A DNA stretch of 64,000 bases from Ilex aquifolium (taxonomy: Eukaryota; Streptophyta; Magnoliopsida; Aquifoliales; Aquifoliaceae): the NCBI GenBank assembly GCA_951799425.1, contig OX637394.1:34260001-34324000 (forward strand), written 5' to 3'. Below are positions 32,825-44,599 of the stretch, piece by piece (positions within the stretch are counted from its first letter, which is position 1; every line of letters begins with the position of its first letter). The notes under the pieces are model-generated. The model searched no databases and was not told the DNA's origin. It saw only the letters and a program-made list of their open reading frames with translations. The position numbers and the translations under genes are program-made.

Positions 32825-34499
32825 ATGGACGGTGAACGTGTACGTGGACGTGGACATGGGCGTGGTCTTGGTCGTGGAGGTCAAGCAAACCCACCACCGC
32901 CACCACTTCCCAATGCAATGAATTGCATTTATCAGTGTTTGAGGGAGCTCACCACTCTGGTACAACAGCTGAATGGGAACAACCATAATGGAGGAGGTCA
33001 TCCTTTAGCTCAAGTGCCGGGCAACGGGGACGGCAACCGAAGGATGGTAGTTCTTCGGGAATTTCTGAGGCAACACCCGCCTACCTTCCAAGGGAGCTCT
33101 AACCCCTTGGATGCAGATAGATGGATCCGCCGGGTGAAGAAGATATGTGATGGCATGGGGATAGCCGAGGATCTTAGGGTCGACTTGGCTACTTACGTAT
33201 TAGAGGGGAAGGCCGACCATTGGTGGGACTCAGTGAAAAGAAGGAGGACCACAGATGCACTCACTTGGGAGGAGTTTGACCAAATCTTCCAAGACAAGTA
33301 CTTTCTTGAATCAGTCAGGGACAAGATGAACGCCGATTTTCTTGCTCTACGACAAGGGAGCATGACCGTGACGGAATACGAGAGGAAGTTCGACGAGTTA
33401 TCCTGCTACGCCACAGAGTTCATATCTATTGAGGCCAAGAGGGCCAAACGCTTTGAGCAGGGCTTGAGGCCTGCTATCCGGGAGAAGCTGGTGGCTCTCA
33501 AGATCCGGGAGTATGGGGATCTTGTCGACAGAGCTACACTAGTGGAGAGGGACACGGAGGACACCCAGCGACGACAGAGCTTTGCGAGGGGAGGTCAGAT
33601 CCGGACTGGTGCTGGCAGCAGTGGAGTTCATAGAACGACACCTTATCGTCACCCAGACCAGGCAGTGGGACCTAGACCTCAGATAGCCCGAGGGGCCGGA
33701 GGTGTACCAGAGGGAGCAGGCACTAACCCACGATCCTGCTTTGCATGTGGAGGTGTGGGACATATTCGGATGCATTGTCCGATTTTTCCACCTCAGAGGA
33801 CTATCCAGACAGCAGGACATGTACAAGTAGACAAGCCACCACTACCGAGGCCACTACAACAGCAGGGACCGTTAGGAGCTCTAGCCCCCGGCAGGGCCAC
33901 TCAAGGGAGAGTATTTGCTCTGACTCAACCGGAGGAAGATGCCTCCAATGCAGTTGTGGAAGGTATTGTTCTTCTCTACAATTCCTGGGCTCGAATTTTA
34001 TTTGATCCTGGTGTTACTCGTTCATTCATACGCACCGCATATGCTCTCAATTTGGGATTGGAATTTGGGAAGCTAGAACAAGCCTTGAGTATTGACATGC
34101 CTACGGGAGAACGGTTGGATACTCAAAGGGTGTGTCGAGGTTGTGTACTTCAAATTGGGGAACAAGAATTGATTGTAGACTTGGTTGTGTTAGACATGAA
34201 GGGGTATGATATAATATTTGGGATGGACTTGTTGTCCACTTTTCATGCGGTGATGGATTGTTGCCGTAAGCGAATTTCATTTCAATTACCGGGAGGGGTA
34301 GTTTTTCAGTTTCATGAATGATCGGACTTCTTCCCATCCATTTCCTACTACGGGTAGTAGATTTTGAAAGCTAAGGCGGGGAGTCATTTGAGTTTCTTAG
34401 CTAGCTTGATGGGAGATGATCGGGATAGATCCCAATCGGGTATGGTATTGATAGTATCAGATTTTTCGGATGTCTTCCCAGATGAACTACCCGGGTTAC
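32825..34499 (+). pseudogene. Tekay copy C: gag and protease, frameshifted
   Basis: The ORF is open from 32768; the ATG at 32825 is chosen because it starts the basic MDGERVRGRGHGRG segment, a normal gag N-terminus. A Pro-rich linker follows, then the gag core (FLRQHPPTFQGSSNPLDADRW, ATYVLEGKADHWWDSV, FDQIFQDKYF, AKRFEQGLRPAIREKL). The zinc knuckle CFACGGVGHIRMHC is near 33740-33780. The protease active site is D-P-G in ILFDPGVTRSFI near 33995-34030. The frame hits a stop at 34319-34321, caused by an extra T near 34303 compared with copy A; a T is missing near 34361. Homology continues to 34499, where solo LTR H2 inserts. Gag is otherwise the most complete in the window. Confidence 0.9.
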
Positions 34500-36390
34500 T
34501 GATGAGCACATAATATTGCATATTTGAAGGGCTCATTACATGCATTTTAACTCAACTTTTGCATATAAGTGCTTAGAAGTTAACCGTTTTGAACTATAAT
34601 GTTGATATTTTGATGTTGCAACCTTTTATAGCTTAAATGTTTGATTTTAGGACATTGCAACCTTGATGGATGTGTGGTGAAGGCATGGACACAATCCATG
34701 AAGAATTGGAGGCTTAAAAGTGAAGAAATCAAGAAGGCATTGGTGCTTGGGAACAAGGGCACCAGCTGCAGCAATAATTGGAAGCACTGCCTCGGAATTC
34801 CTCCATTTGGACCATGATCTACTCAGAATTTGAAAAAGTGCAAAACATGAAAGTTGTAGATATGGGTGTCTTTTATTTTGTGTCAAAATTTCAGCCCAAT
34901 CCAACGGTTTGATCAAAAGTTATGCCGATTCTACCAAAACTGGTCCAGCGAAGCCAGATACCGCATTACTACCGGTAGCCGATGGCTACTGGAGTCATGA
35001 CTACCGGTAGTAACACACGAGCTACCGGTAGCTGATTGCCCAGAAGTGCCCAGAACGACTTCTTTCTTGCTCCACTTGCTTGGGGGTCCCACCTACACTT
35101 CTCCCACGCCTATCCCAACATTTCCTTACACAACCACATCCCTCCTACACCCTATTGTAAGACTAAGGAGGCTTGGCATTGAATGAAGAGGAGAGAGAAG
35201 TGGGCTGCCATATGGGGTTGCAGGCTAGCCTGTCAAGACCCAATCAACTCAGCCCCCCTTTTGTGTAAGACCTACCACATGCTAGGGGGACCACCATGCA
35301 CGAAATTGGAAGTCTTTCACACTCCATATACTTAGCATTCAACACACATTGAAGGGGGTTGGCTACCTAAGCTTAGGAGAGAGATAGAAAGCTCTAAGGA
35401 AGAAGATGAATAGGAATTTTCATTTTTTGCATTTCCTTTCCATTGCAAGTGCTGTAAGCTTTAAACTTCTTGTATTCCTTAATCCTTGCACTTTAATCTC
35501 ATCTATTTCAAGTTTATTGCAAGTTTAATCTTTCATTTTAGCTTTCACCATTGTTGCTTCCATGTTTTCTTCATTTCTTAGCTTAAAATGGGTATTGCAT
35601 ATTTTCCTTCATAGCTTTAGATTTCTTGCTTCTTGTTGTAAGTTTCATGCTTCATGCTTCATGTCTTCATTATATCCATTTACATTATTATGCTTGTCTT
35701 TCATTTTACCATGAGTAGTTAGATTTAAGTTGGTAAATCCAAGGGAAAATTTCTCTTGGGGATTCCATTTTAACTCATTCTCCTCCCTCCCTTAAGAGTC
35801 CAATGGTTCGGTTTGACGGGGTTGAGAGTGGATGAATTGGTGCCTTTGATATTCCGTAGACTTGTCACGGTTTATTCTTAGATCATCACCAACCTCATCC
35901 CTAGCTTCCCCCGAATCAATTGTTCATTCATGCTCTATCGGAGTTAAGGAGGGATTTGAGTTGAAATGGTAGTCCTATTGGAGTGACTTCCTTTGGATTA
36001 GCCAACATTGTTTTCTTGCATTTTCCATATATAAACACAACCACAAAACACAAATACAAGATTTTACACTTTCTTTTCACTTTTGCAAAATCACTTTCAC
36101 AAAACTCCCTTTCCTTCCCTGAGGAGACGACCTTGGAATATTTTCCAAGTAAAACACACGACCACAAAAGACTCCTTTCGATTGGGGAGCATTTTTGTTC
36201 ACCACACACGCATTCCATTTCATAACATTTTGTTCATTCCATTCATTTCCATCACCATTCCATTGTTGCCTAATCTTTTGCATCATTCCGAGTGAGAGTG
36301 ACACTCACCCATTCCTATAAGCCATACACACATTTAGGGATGATGTTTAGAGGTTAGGAAACAACACCGCATTTTCAATCAATCAGTTAC
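34495..36390 (+). mobile_element. Solo LTR H2 with target site duplication (LTR 34500-36385)
   Basis: TGATGAGCAC to CAATCAATCA, 1886 bp, flanked by GTTAC at 34495-34499 and 36386-36390. It is the reverse complement of the H1 family, so it lies in the opposite orientation. It has inserted only 21 bp of element sequence away from where H1 inserted in copy A. ACCGGT palindromes are at 34969-35032. No internal region or supported ORF. Confidence 0.92.
34969..35032. promoter_or_regulatory. Palindrome cluster in U3 of LTR H2
   Basis: Three palindromes are present: CTACCGGTAG (34969-34978), CTACCGGTAG (35001-35010) and GCTACCGGTAGC (35021-35032). They are spaced by short unique sequence that includes ACTGGAG. 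Confidence 0.5.
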
Positions 36391-39233
36391 CACCACAGAG
36401 AGAGATTGAGTTTACGATTGATCTCTATCCGGGAACCGAACCCATTTCCATTGCTCCTTATAGAATGGCACCTTTGGAGTTGAAGGAGCTAAGGAAGTAG
36501 TTGGATCATTTGTTGGCTATTGGGTTTATCCGTTTAAGTACTTCACATTGGGGAGCCCCGATCCTCTTTGTGAAGAAGCATGATGAAACGCTTTGGTTAT
36601 GCACGGATTATCGAAGGTTGAATCGAGTTACAGTGAAGAATAAATACCCATTGCCAAGAATTAATGATTTGTTCGATCAGTTAAGAGGTTCTAAGTATTA
36701 CTCCAAGATTGATCTTCGTATAGGGTATCATCAACTGCGGATCAAGGAGGAGGATATTCCTAAGACAGCTTTTCGTACTTGGTATGGTCATTTCGAATAT
36801 ACGGTGATGCCGTTCGGATTGACTAATGCTCCAGCAGCCTTTATGGATCTGATGCACAGGGTATTTCGGCCGTATCTAGATCAGTTTGTCATTATGTTTA
36901 TTGATGACATATTGATTTATTCACGGACACAAGGGAAACATGAACACCATCTCTCGATTGTGCTACAGACATTGAGAGAGCATAAGTTGTATGCTAAGAT
37001 GAGTAAGTGCGAGTTCTGGATGAAGGAAGTGAAATTCCTTGGCCATGTTGTGTCAGAACAGGGTGTAGTGGTTGACCCCGCAAAGATTGAAGTAGTGATA
37101 AAGTGGGAACCACCGAAGAATGTGACCGAGGTACGTAGTTTCCTGGGCTTAGCGGGCTACTACCGGAGGTTTGTGGAAGGGTTCTCCAAGCTAGCAATGC
37201 CGATGACTCGCCTTACAAAGAAGGGGAAAAAATTCTTGTAGACTCAAGCGTGTGAACTAGCCTTTCACACCTTGAAGGGAAGGTTAACGATCGCTCCTGT
37301 TCTCATTATTCCAAGCAATGGGGAAGGATACGATGTGTACACCGATGCTTCGTTATGAGGTTTGGGATGTGTGCTAATGCAAGGAGGTAAGGTAGTTGCT
37401 TATGGCTCGAGGCAACTCAAGACTCATGAGCAGAACTATCCCACTCACGACTTGGACCTTGCCGTTGTGGTTTTTGCTCTTAAGGTGTGGAGGTGTTACT
37501 TATATGGGGAAAAGTTTCAAGTGTTTTCCGATCATAAGAGCCTGAAGTATATATTCACACAGAAAGACTTGAATCTTCGGCAAAGAAGGTGGATTGAGTA
37601 TTTAGAAGACTATGATTTCACACTCAACTACCACCCAGGGAAGGCTAATGTAGTCGCAGATGCACTTAGCAGAAAGTCTCGGGGTGAACTCAATGCTCTT
37701 GCAAGTAAATGGAAGATGAGGGATACCCTTGGAGACTATGATCTATGGGTTGGAGAAAATAGATCTCGACCCTGCCTATTCAACCTTGTAGCCCAACCTA
37801 CCCTCCAACGTAGGGTTATGGAGTTACAATGCTTGGATCCTGACTTAAATTCGATTCGAGCTAAATTGGAAAATGGGGAAATAGTGGAAGGTTGGACTTT
37901 GAGAAATGGAGAACTGAGATATGGGGAGAGGCTATGTGTCCCAGCTGATTCGTCCCTAAAGGAGGAGATACGTAGGGAGTGTCATCGCTCTAAGCTTGTT
38001 ATCCACCCCGGTGGCACAAAAATGTATAGAGACATGAAGCGTCAATTTTGGTGGAAGGGAATGAAGAAGGATGTGGCCAGGTTCATAGCACGATGTGCAG
38101 TATGTCAACAGGTAAAGATTGAACATCAGAAACCCGGAGGATTACTACAGTCCTTGCCTATTCCAGAATGGAAGTGGGATCACATCACCATGGATTTCGT
38201 GTCAGGCTTTCCACGGACTTCACGAGGACATAATGCCGTATGAGTCATTGTTGATAGACTCACCAAGTCCGCTCATTTCTTGGGTATGAAGACCACGTAC
38301 ACATTCGAGACTTTGAGCAAGCTCTATATCTGTGAGATTGTTAGGTTGCACGGAGTTCCGCTCTCTATTGTGTCGGATCGTGATTCTCGGTTTGTGGCGC
38401 GGTTCTAGCAAAGTCTACAACAATCTATGGGGACAGAGTTACATTTCAGCACAGCTTTTCATCCCCAAACGGATGGCCAATCCGAGAGGGTGATACAGAT
38501 TGTGGAAGATATGCTACGTGCTTGCGTGTTGGATTTCAAGGGAAGCTGGAGTGAGCATTTGCCGTTGGTGGAATTTGCATATAACAACAGCTATCAGGCA
38601 AGTATTGGAATGGCTCCGTATGAGGCACTGTATGGAAAGCCATGTAGGTCCCCGACCCGTTGGCTTGAAGCGGGGGAAAGTAGCTTATTTGGGTCGGAGA
38701 TCGTGCGAGAGACTACGGAGAAGATTCAGCTTATCCGGGAGAGCCTATGCATGACACAAAGTAGACAGAAAAGCTATGCGGATCGAAGACGGAGACCATT
38801 GGAATTCCAAGAGGGGGACTATGTGTTCCTGAAGGTGTCACCCAAAAAGGGAGTGTTTAGATTCGGCAAGAAGGGAAAGTTAGCGCCAAGGTATACCAGG
38901 CCATTTGAAGTGATCAAAGTTGTGGGCAAAGCGGTGTATCAGTTACAGTTACCAGCTCAGTTGTCCGGGGTACATGACGTGTTCCATGTGTCGATGCTGA
39001 GGAAGTGTCAATCGGATACAACGCGGGTCGTGGACTTGGAAGATATAGAAGTTCAAGATGGAGCAACATATGAAGAACAACCGGTGAAGATTCTTGATGC
39101 CAAGGAGAAGGTGCTTCGCAACGAAGTCATCAAATTGGTGAAAGTCTTCTGGCAACATCATGGGGTGGAGGAAGCTACCTGGGAACCCGAGCTGGAGATG
39201 CGAGAGAAGTACCCTCATTTGTTCGCTACGTAA
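36386..39233 (+). pseudogene. Tekay copy C: pol (RT, RNase H, integrase, chromodomain), five stops
   Basis: This continues copy C after solo LTR H2. Reverse transcriptase spans about 36500-37080 with FIDDILIYS near 36895, followed by RNase H (YTDAS near 37340). The zinc-binding segment [12 protein letters not shown], then RCAVCQQVK, is near 37975-38110. The integrase core begins [10 protein letters not shown] near 38190 and its catalytic-glutamate segment QTDGQSERV is near 38467-38495. The chromodomain-like end VFWQHHGVEEATWEPE finishes at 39233. One frame throughout, broken by stops at 36498-36500, 37239-37241, 37356-37358, 38241-38243 and 38406-38408. Compared with copies A and B these fit C-to-T or G-to-A changes in Gln, Trp and Arg codons. 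Confidence 0.92.
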
Positions 39234-39258
39234 GGTAAGTTTTGAGGACGAAACTTTC

Positions 39259-39274
39259 TTTAAGGTGGGTGGAT
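39259..39274 (+). other. Polypurine tract of Tekay copy C (mutated)
   Basis: TTTAAGGTGGGTGGAT has one G-to-T change that interrupts the six-G run kept in the other copies. It precedes the LTR at 39275. Confidence 0.8.
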
Positions 39275-41431
39275 TGTAAACCCCCACACTCTTATCCTTA
39301 TATAGCAAGTAATTATTTTTGAAAATACTAACATAGGTGATGAGGTATGCATGAACCCTATAAATTGTAATAGTAGGAATAAATAATACTAGGGACGCAA
39401 ATTGATTGTGAAACTTAATTTTTGGAGGTGTTTAAGGTTGATAAGGGTCACTAAGTAAAAATATTAATTTTTTTAGGTCAAAATAATATTATCATTGAAC
39501 CTGGTAGATCCGAAAAACTTGGAATAGCCGTTTAGCACATATAGCGGTTCGGAGGAATAAAATAGTAATTTTAGTGTTTCGGGTGTAAATTTACTTTAGT
39601 TTTGAGATAAATCATAAAACTAAATATTTTTAGGTTAACATAACATTAAAAATGAATCCGGAACGTCGAAAAACCTTAGGATAGTCATATGGATCAAATT
39701 TGGAATGTGTAGTGGCAAAACCGTAATTTTAGAGAAAACCCAAATCAGCTCATGCACCGTAAAAAAACGGGACTGCTGGGTTTAAACCCAGATTTTATCC
39801 CCTTTTTCTTCCATTTTTCTCACATCTCTCACTCAAAACTCCTTCACCTATCTTAGAACCAAGGAGAGAAAGAAATTAGAAGAAAGAAGAAGAGTTCTAG
39901 GGCTTGGGCTTGGCTTGAGAAGCTTGGAGATCAAGCTTGGAATTTTGATTTCTAGGTAGGGGTTTTCTTCCATTCTCTTGCATTGAGGTTAGGGCATACA
40001 TATATATACATTATTTTGACTCTAAATCTTATATACTTGCTATGAAATTGTTGATTCTTGATATTTATGCAAATGTCGTCATGTTTTAAACAATGCTATA
40101 GTGGAATCACCATTAAAACTCTTTTCTTGGTCTCAAACCCTAGTTCTAAAGGAAAAGGGGTTTTTCTCTTGATTTTTCATTGATTCTTGAATTCAAAAAC
40201 TTTAGTGCTTGAAATTGAACCACAAAATGATATTTATGAGGATCTCTTGTATATTTTCTCACATTGTCTCTATTGTGATACTTTATGAGAAATTTGGGGA
40301 TTTTTGGGAATGGCTTGTTATTTTTGAGAAATTGTGGATATTGTATTTCTTGTATGGTTGTTTTGATGAACATGAGTGAGAGGTTCGTTGTAAGGATGCT
40401 TATGCCAAAGAAACAAGACCTTGAGGGTGAGAGGTTCGTTGTAAGGATGCTTGAGAAACCAAATCTTGAGGGTGAGAGGTTCGTTGTAAGGATGCTCATG
40501 CCAAAGAAACAAGACCTTGAGGGTGAGAGGTTCCTTGTCAGGATGCTCATGCCAAAGAAACAAGACCTTCAGGGTGAGAGGTTCCTTGTAAGGATGCTCA
40601 TGCCAAAGAGAACAATATTATACATGTGTGGGTTATTGGTTCACTTTTGGGAAATTGTATGGCTCCATGTTGGTAATTGGTTTCACCTCTCCGTTTAACT
40701 TTGTTGTTGTTTGTAAACTAGAGATCTATTAAAATGTCACGATTTCCCTTCAAAAGTTGTATATACGATATTTGTGAAACGAGACCGACTTGTTTTATAT
40801 GTTTCTAAACCTTGTTCGAGTTTGGAAGGATTTTCCTACAGAGCTTAGTGCTCACCCCCTACAAACAATATCCCTTTTCAGATTATGGCCTAGAGGAGGA
40901 GCTTAGAGTTGATGAGCCGGCACAATGGGAGGCTCCAATAGATGGGAACGTGGATCTCGAGATTGATGCCTAGAGCTACATGTTCTTAGGTTCTACCCTA
41001 GGAAGTTTATTTTGAGACAATGTAATGTCTAATATTTTTGGTTATTCCGCTGCAAGACAAGTTTGATTCATTTGGATGTAAATGCCATATTTTGACATAT
41101 TCTTTTGGTTACAATGACCATGATTTGGCATAACCTTTTGAGATGATGTTGTAGATATCATGTATGATGAATGAAATTTCTTTATGGATGGAATTGATTA
41201 GTTGCTCTCATGATGTGAAGGGTTTTAGATAGTAATGTCGTCCAAAGTGGATATTGACTGTTTTAATGTAAAAGAAAAATTGCATGTGGTTATATGAATA
41301 TGGATAAATGGACCCGGTGTGGTCAATGTAGTATAATTGCACATGTTGTGTTTTGGGTAGAGCTCCCCGAATAAAGGAGACTATGTCCGAATTTTGTTAA
41401 ATTAAGGACCCCCGGTTTTTGGGGCGTTACA
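39275..41431 (+). mobile_element. Tekay LTR1c, 3' LTR of copy C
   Basis: TGTAAACCCCC to TTTTTGGGGCGTTACA, 2157 bp. It contains the TTTAAA-centred palindrome at 39776-39791 and a five-unit minisatellite at 40374-40619. It is the right end of the Tekay chain and abuts the primer-site region of minus-strand element J. The first five bases of the flank are ATAAC; the partner duplication would be left of the window. Confidence 0.92.
40374..40619 (+). repeat. LTR minisatellite, five units
   Basis: Same unit types as at 20612 and 31532, in the order long, short, long, long, long. The frame is kept over 40285-40698. Confidence 0.9.
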
Positions 41432-41436
41432 ATAAC

Positions 41437-41454
41437 TCCCCGGCAACGGCGCCA
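41437..41454 (-). other. Primer binding site of Athila-type element J (tRNA-Asp)
   Basis: The minus strand reads TGGCGCCGTTGCCGGGGA, complementary over 18 bases to the 3' end of plant tRNA-Asp including the CCA end. It lies six bases from the LTR edge at 41461, so element J runs leftward. Its internal region was displaced by the Tekay chain. It is not a tRNA gene because nothing else of a tRNA is present. Confidence 0.85.
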
Positions 41455-41460
41455 AAAAAT

Positions 41461-41866
41461 TGATTCGCACTATTTTGTGATCTGAATTATATTATACATC
41501 CAAGTATAAGTGGTCGAATTGTAGTTTTCTCGGTTTTAAGTCCAAGTATCGATCCCACGAAGAGTTTGAGTAACTTAGAATTTAAAATAAAAATAGTAAA
41601 GTTGTTTAAAGCATTATAACAATTGATAGCATGTGATGTGAGCTTAGAGTAACGACTAGTTTAATTAAATAAAGTGCGGAGATAAGCTTGTTAATGACAA
41701 TAATATAAAAGATACCCTTCAGTTTAGAGGATCCAACATGCTTTATATCGGTTAAATACTGGAAATGCTACCTTACAACAATTAACTTTCATGTTACTGG
41801 CAAGTCAACCGGTAGGTCTGATGTATATAAACCATCACACAATAACTTCTTAGGTTAGCTGGTGGT
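41461..41866 (-). mobile_element. Element J 5' LTR, first part (split by F)
   Basis: TGATTCGCAC begins this LTR end next to the primer site. It contains the U5 block TATCGATCCCACGAAGA (41547-41563), comparable to blocks in E, F, G and H. It is cut at the target duplication GTGGT (41862-41866) by element F and resumes at 52271. Confidence 0.82.
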
Positions 41867-43551
41867 TGATTGATTGGAAACTATGTCTTTCCTAACCCCT
41901 AAAATGCTATCCCTCAAATGATGCAATGTATGAGCGGAAGGAAGGATTTCTCCCCCTTTGGGATAGTGTGAAAAGAAAGGGCAATGAGGAAAGGGCAATG
42001 AGGAAAGGGAAATGGGAAGATGTAAATATGGGATATGTATGCACAAAAATGTTCCCCAATCACAAGGAGACTTTCGTGTGTTGTGAGTTACTTGGAAGAG
42101 TATTCCAAGGTCGTATCCACAGGGAAGGAAGTGAATCAAGATTGAAGTGATTTGGTGAAAAACGGAAATGTAAAATCTTTTGTCTTGAGAGTTGGTTTGT
42201 GAAGTGTATGCTAATGAAGATGTAATGATAATACAAGTGTTGGCAATTCCAAGAGATCACTCCAATGGGTATACCACCTCAACTCAAATCACTCCTCCGA
42301 TTGAGCATGAATGAACGCTTGAATCACGGAAAGCCGAGGATGACGTCGGTGAGTATTTAAGCATAAACCGTGACTAGGCCTACGGTTTATCAAAGACACA
42401 TCGACTCATCCATCTTCCATCCGGTCAAAACGAACCATTTGACTCTAAAGGGAAGGAGGAGAAAGAGTTGAAATGGTATCCCCAAAGGAGATCCCTCTTG
42501 GTCTTGCCAACTAAAGGATTTAGCTACTCATACTTGGAATGGAAATGACTATGTAATGAAAGTGCATTGCAAATCTATGAACTTCTAAAGCTACAAAGTA
42601 CAAGAATTCATGAGCTAAAAGACAATGCATTTAAACCCATTACATAGCTATGAAAATGAAGAACTTTAATTCATTAATGGTAGAAAGTGAAGAGAACATT
42701 CAACTAGTGAAAAGCATGGAAGAGCTAACATTAATGGCATTGAAGAAAGTTCTAAAGAGTCTTACAGGATAATGCAAGGCAATGTACTGGAAAGTAAGTG
42801 AAAATTACAACTTTCTCTCTCTAGAATCTACTATTCATCATCTCTACGCTTGGAGCATCTCTCTCTAAAAACTCTTCCTAATGTAATACATAATGCCCCC
42901 CTCTCCAGCCTGTAATGGAGATCATTTTCCAACCCAAAACGTGTAGGAGACATGGAGTAGCCTGGAGAAGTGTCAAAATGTTGCAGGTGATGGCTTGGAC
43001 AGGGCATGGCAGGGCACTCCTCAAGACCCAGCAGCTCAACTTCTCACTCCTCTCATTAATGCTCTTCTGCAATCAATAGTCCAAAAGAGGTGTGAACACA
43101 ATGAATAGTGTTCTGGGCTTGCAGGAGGCAGGTGGGAGAAGACATGGTGGGGTCCACAAAAATCGGCTGAGACAAGTTCGCAGAATTTGGGCAAAATTCC
43201 TTCGGGCGTACCGGTACGCGTACCGGTACGAAGCACTCCAGTAGGGTCAGCGTACCGGTACGCGTACCGGTACGATTCACTCCAGTAGGGTTAGCGTACC
43301 GGTACGCTAGCCTTATTTTCCTGAATTTCTTCCTGTCCTCCCCTGTTGAGCTTGCCTTTGGTTTTCCTTCACCCTTATTCATCTTGATGTATTTGAGAAG
43401 CCTCAAGATGGTTATGTTGCGCACTTTTACCCTGCAATCATCAAATGCTAAATTGAGAAATTATGAAGTAAAACTCCATCTTTTAATTATAAAAACCATT
43501 CAATTAACATTGATTTGCACATGTGAATCATACAATATATTGTGCTAATCA
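41867..43551 (-). mobile_element. Element F 3' LTR
   Basis: TGATTGATTGG to GTGCTAATCA, 1685 bp, preceded by GTGGT (41862-41866). The right LTR (50588-52270) differs by about 16 substitutions and two short indels by my reading: a tandem copy of AAAGGGCAATGAGG here, and one extra palindrome pair in the other. This implies a fairly recent insertion. The U5 block GGTCGTATCCACAGGGA is at 42109-42125 and U3 palindromes at 43206-43307. F as a whole spans 41867-52270. Confidence 0.92.
43206..43307. promoter_or_regulatory. CGTACCGGTACG palindrome cluster in U3 of F
   Basis: Five palindromic 12-mers CGTACCGGTACG, as two tandem pairs and one single, are separated by CACTCCAGTAGGGT. The right LTR has six (51913-52026). 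The same motif with the same spacer recurs at 44600-44668 upstream of the env-like ORF. Confidence 0.65.
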
Positions 43552-43564
43552 CACCCCCCAACCT
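43552..43564 (-). other. Polypurine tract of element F
   Basis: The minus strand reads AGGTTGGGGGGTG and abuts the 3' LTR, confirming minus orientation. Confidence 0.85.
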
Positions 43565-43567
43565 ATC

Positions 43568-43589
43568 TTTTGCTAGTCCCTTAGCAAAA
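43568..43589 (-). other. Stem-loop next to the polypurine tract of F
   Basis: A perfect 8-bp stem (TTTTGCTA and TAGCAAAA) encloses the loop GTCCCT. The same stem and loop occur in element G at 61837-61858. Confidence 0.6.
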
Positions 43590-43718
43590 TTCAATATTAA
43601 AACACAAAAAATAGGCTAACATCCAACAATCCATAACAATTCAACTAACAATCAAAATACAAAATCATAATGCAATTCACAAAATAAATATGGACAAGAT
43701 GGAAGCAAATGTGATATT

Positions 43719-44333
43719 TCATTTCTCCAAATTCGGCTTCTTCTCAGCACCCCTAGGCAGCAAATTGTAGTGGAGGAGTTTGTTCAACAACCCATAAGAG
43801 TGTTTCAACTTCCCACTCTGCACCTGCCCCTTAAACATGCTGGGGTCTGCATACATCAACGCCACCAGTTCATTGATCGTCTTCGCCCGAGTGACATTGT
43901 CAGGGTAGGTCGGTGGATCATCGGGTGGTCTCTGGTAATCCCCGAGGAGGGACGCAATGACATCAGGGGTCACTGTGATTACCTTACCCCGAACCTTGGC
44001 CTTCAAAATTTCTACCCCGCCCTCATCAGCCAACCCAAGGGTCTGATAAAAATCCCTGCACATGGATAGATTATACCCCTCAACTGCCTCAAACCAGAAA
44101 TGCATACCATGGTTTTCGATGGCTTGGACCGCCTCATTCCGTCGTGTGAGAGATGTGACATCGAGGTTTCGCTCACAGGTCACACCCCTGTCGCCAATCC
44201 ATTTCATCCGAGCCTCCATTCTCGCCTTCTTCCTCTTCTCCCTGAGTTCTTCAATCTCCTCACCACTCCGCTTGCGACCAGAGGGCTCCTCATGTTGAGG
44301 AAGATCGGGACCGGGCACTTTTGTTCGGGCCAT
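43719..44333 (-). pseudogene. Env-position ORF of element F, C-terminally truncated
   Basis: The frame could start at 44555, but the ATG at 44333 is preferred because MARTKVPGPDLP matches the start MARTKRPGPSSS of the same ORF in element G. The product has a basic N-terminal region (SGRKRSGEEIEELREKRKKARMEAR), then the conserved segments VTCERNLD, GYNLSMCRDFYQTLG, NVTRAKTINELVALMY and YGLLNKLLHYNLLPRG. It stops at KKPNLEK. In G the protein continues for about 180 more residues, so F has lost the C-terminal half by a deletion that brings a stop and the polypurine-tract leader up to 43733. The family is the putative plant transposon protein type seen in the env position of Athila elements. No envelope hallmarks are visible. 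Confidence 0.82.
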
Positions 44334-44452
44334 TGAAGGATTTTGAAAGATAATGGAGAAAAACGGGAAGATTTGGGCTTGAGGGGGGTTTCGGTGGAAC
44401 AAGGGTTCAAGGGATTTGGGATTTGAGAGAAAACGGGGAGAGAAAAGGTGGG

Positions 44453-44460
44453 TTTTTAAA
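44453..44460 (-). promoter_or_regulatory. Weak TATA-like sequence upstream of the F env-like ORF
   Basis: The minus strand reads CTCTTTAAAAACCC, about 120 bp before the ATG at 44333 and downstream of the palindromes at 44600-44668. It is weaker than the TATA box at the same place in element E. Confidence 0.35.
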
Positions 44461-44599
44461 GAGGAGGAATGGGAAAGGGTATGAACTCCAAGAGGTATTT
44501 CGGTTGGGAGAGAAACGGGTTTAAATGAGGAGGGAAATGAAGGGTTAACCGACATCTAAAAGAAAAAACCCATTTAAAAAAAAAATCGATTCAGGCAGG

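Noticed and set aside
41437..41454. tRNA-Asp gene fragment
   Set aside because: Only the 3' 18 bases match and they abut an LTR, which makes it a retrotransposon primer binding site.
43719..44333. True viral envelope glycoprotein
   Set aside because: No signal peptide, transmembrane helix or furin-like site is visible in the env-position ORFs. The sequence fits the putative plant transposon protein family, so 'env-like' describes position only.
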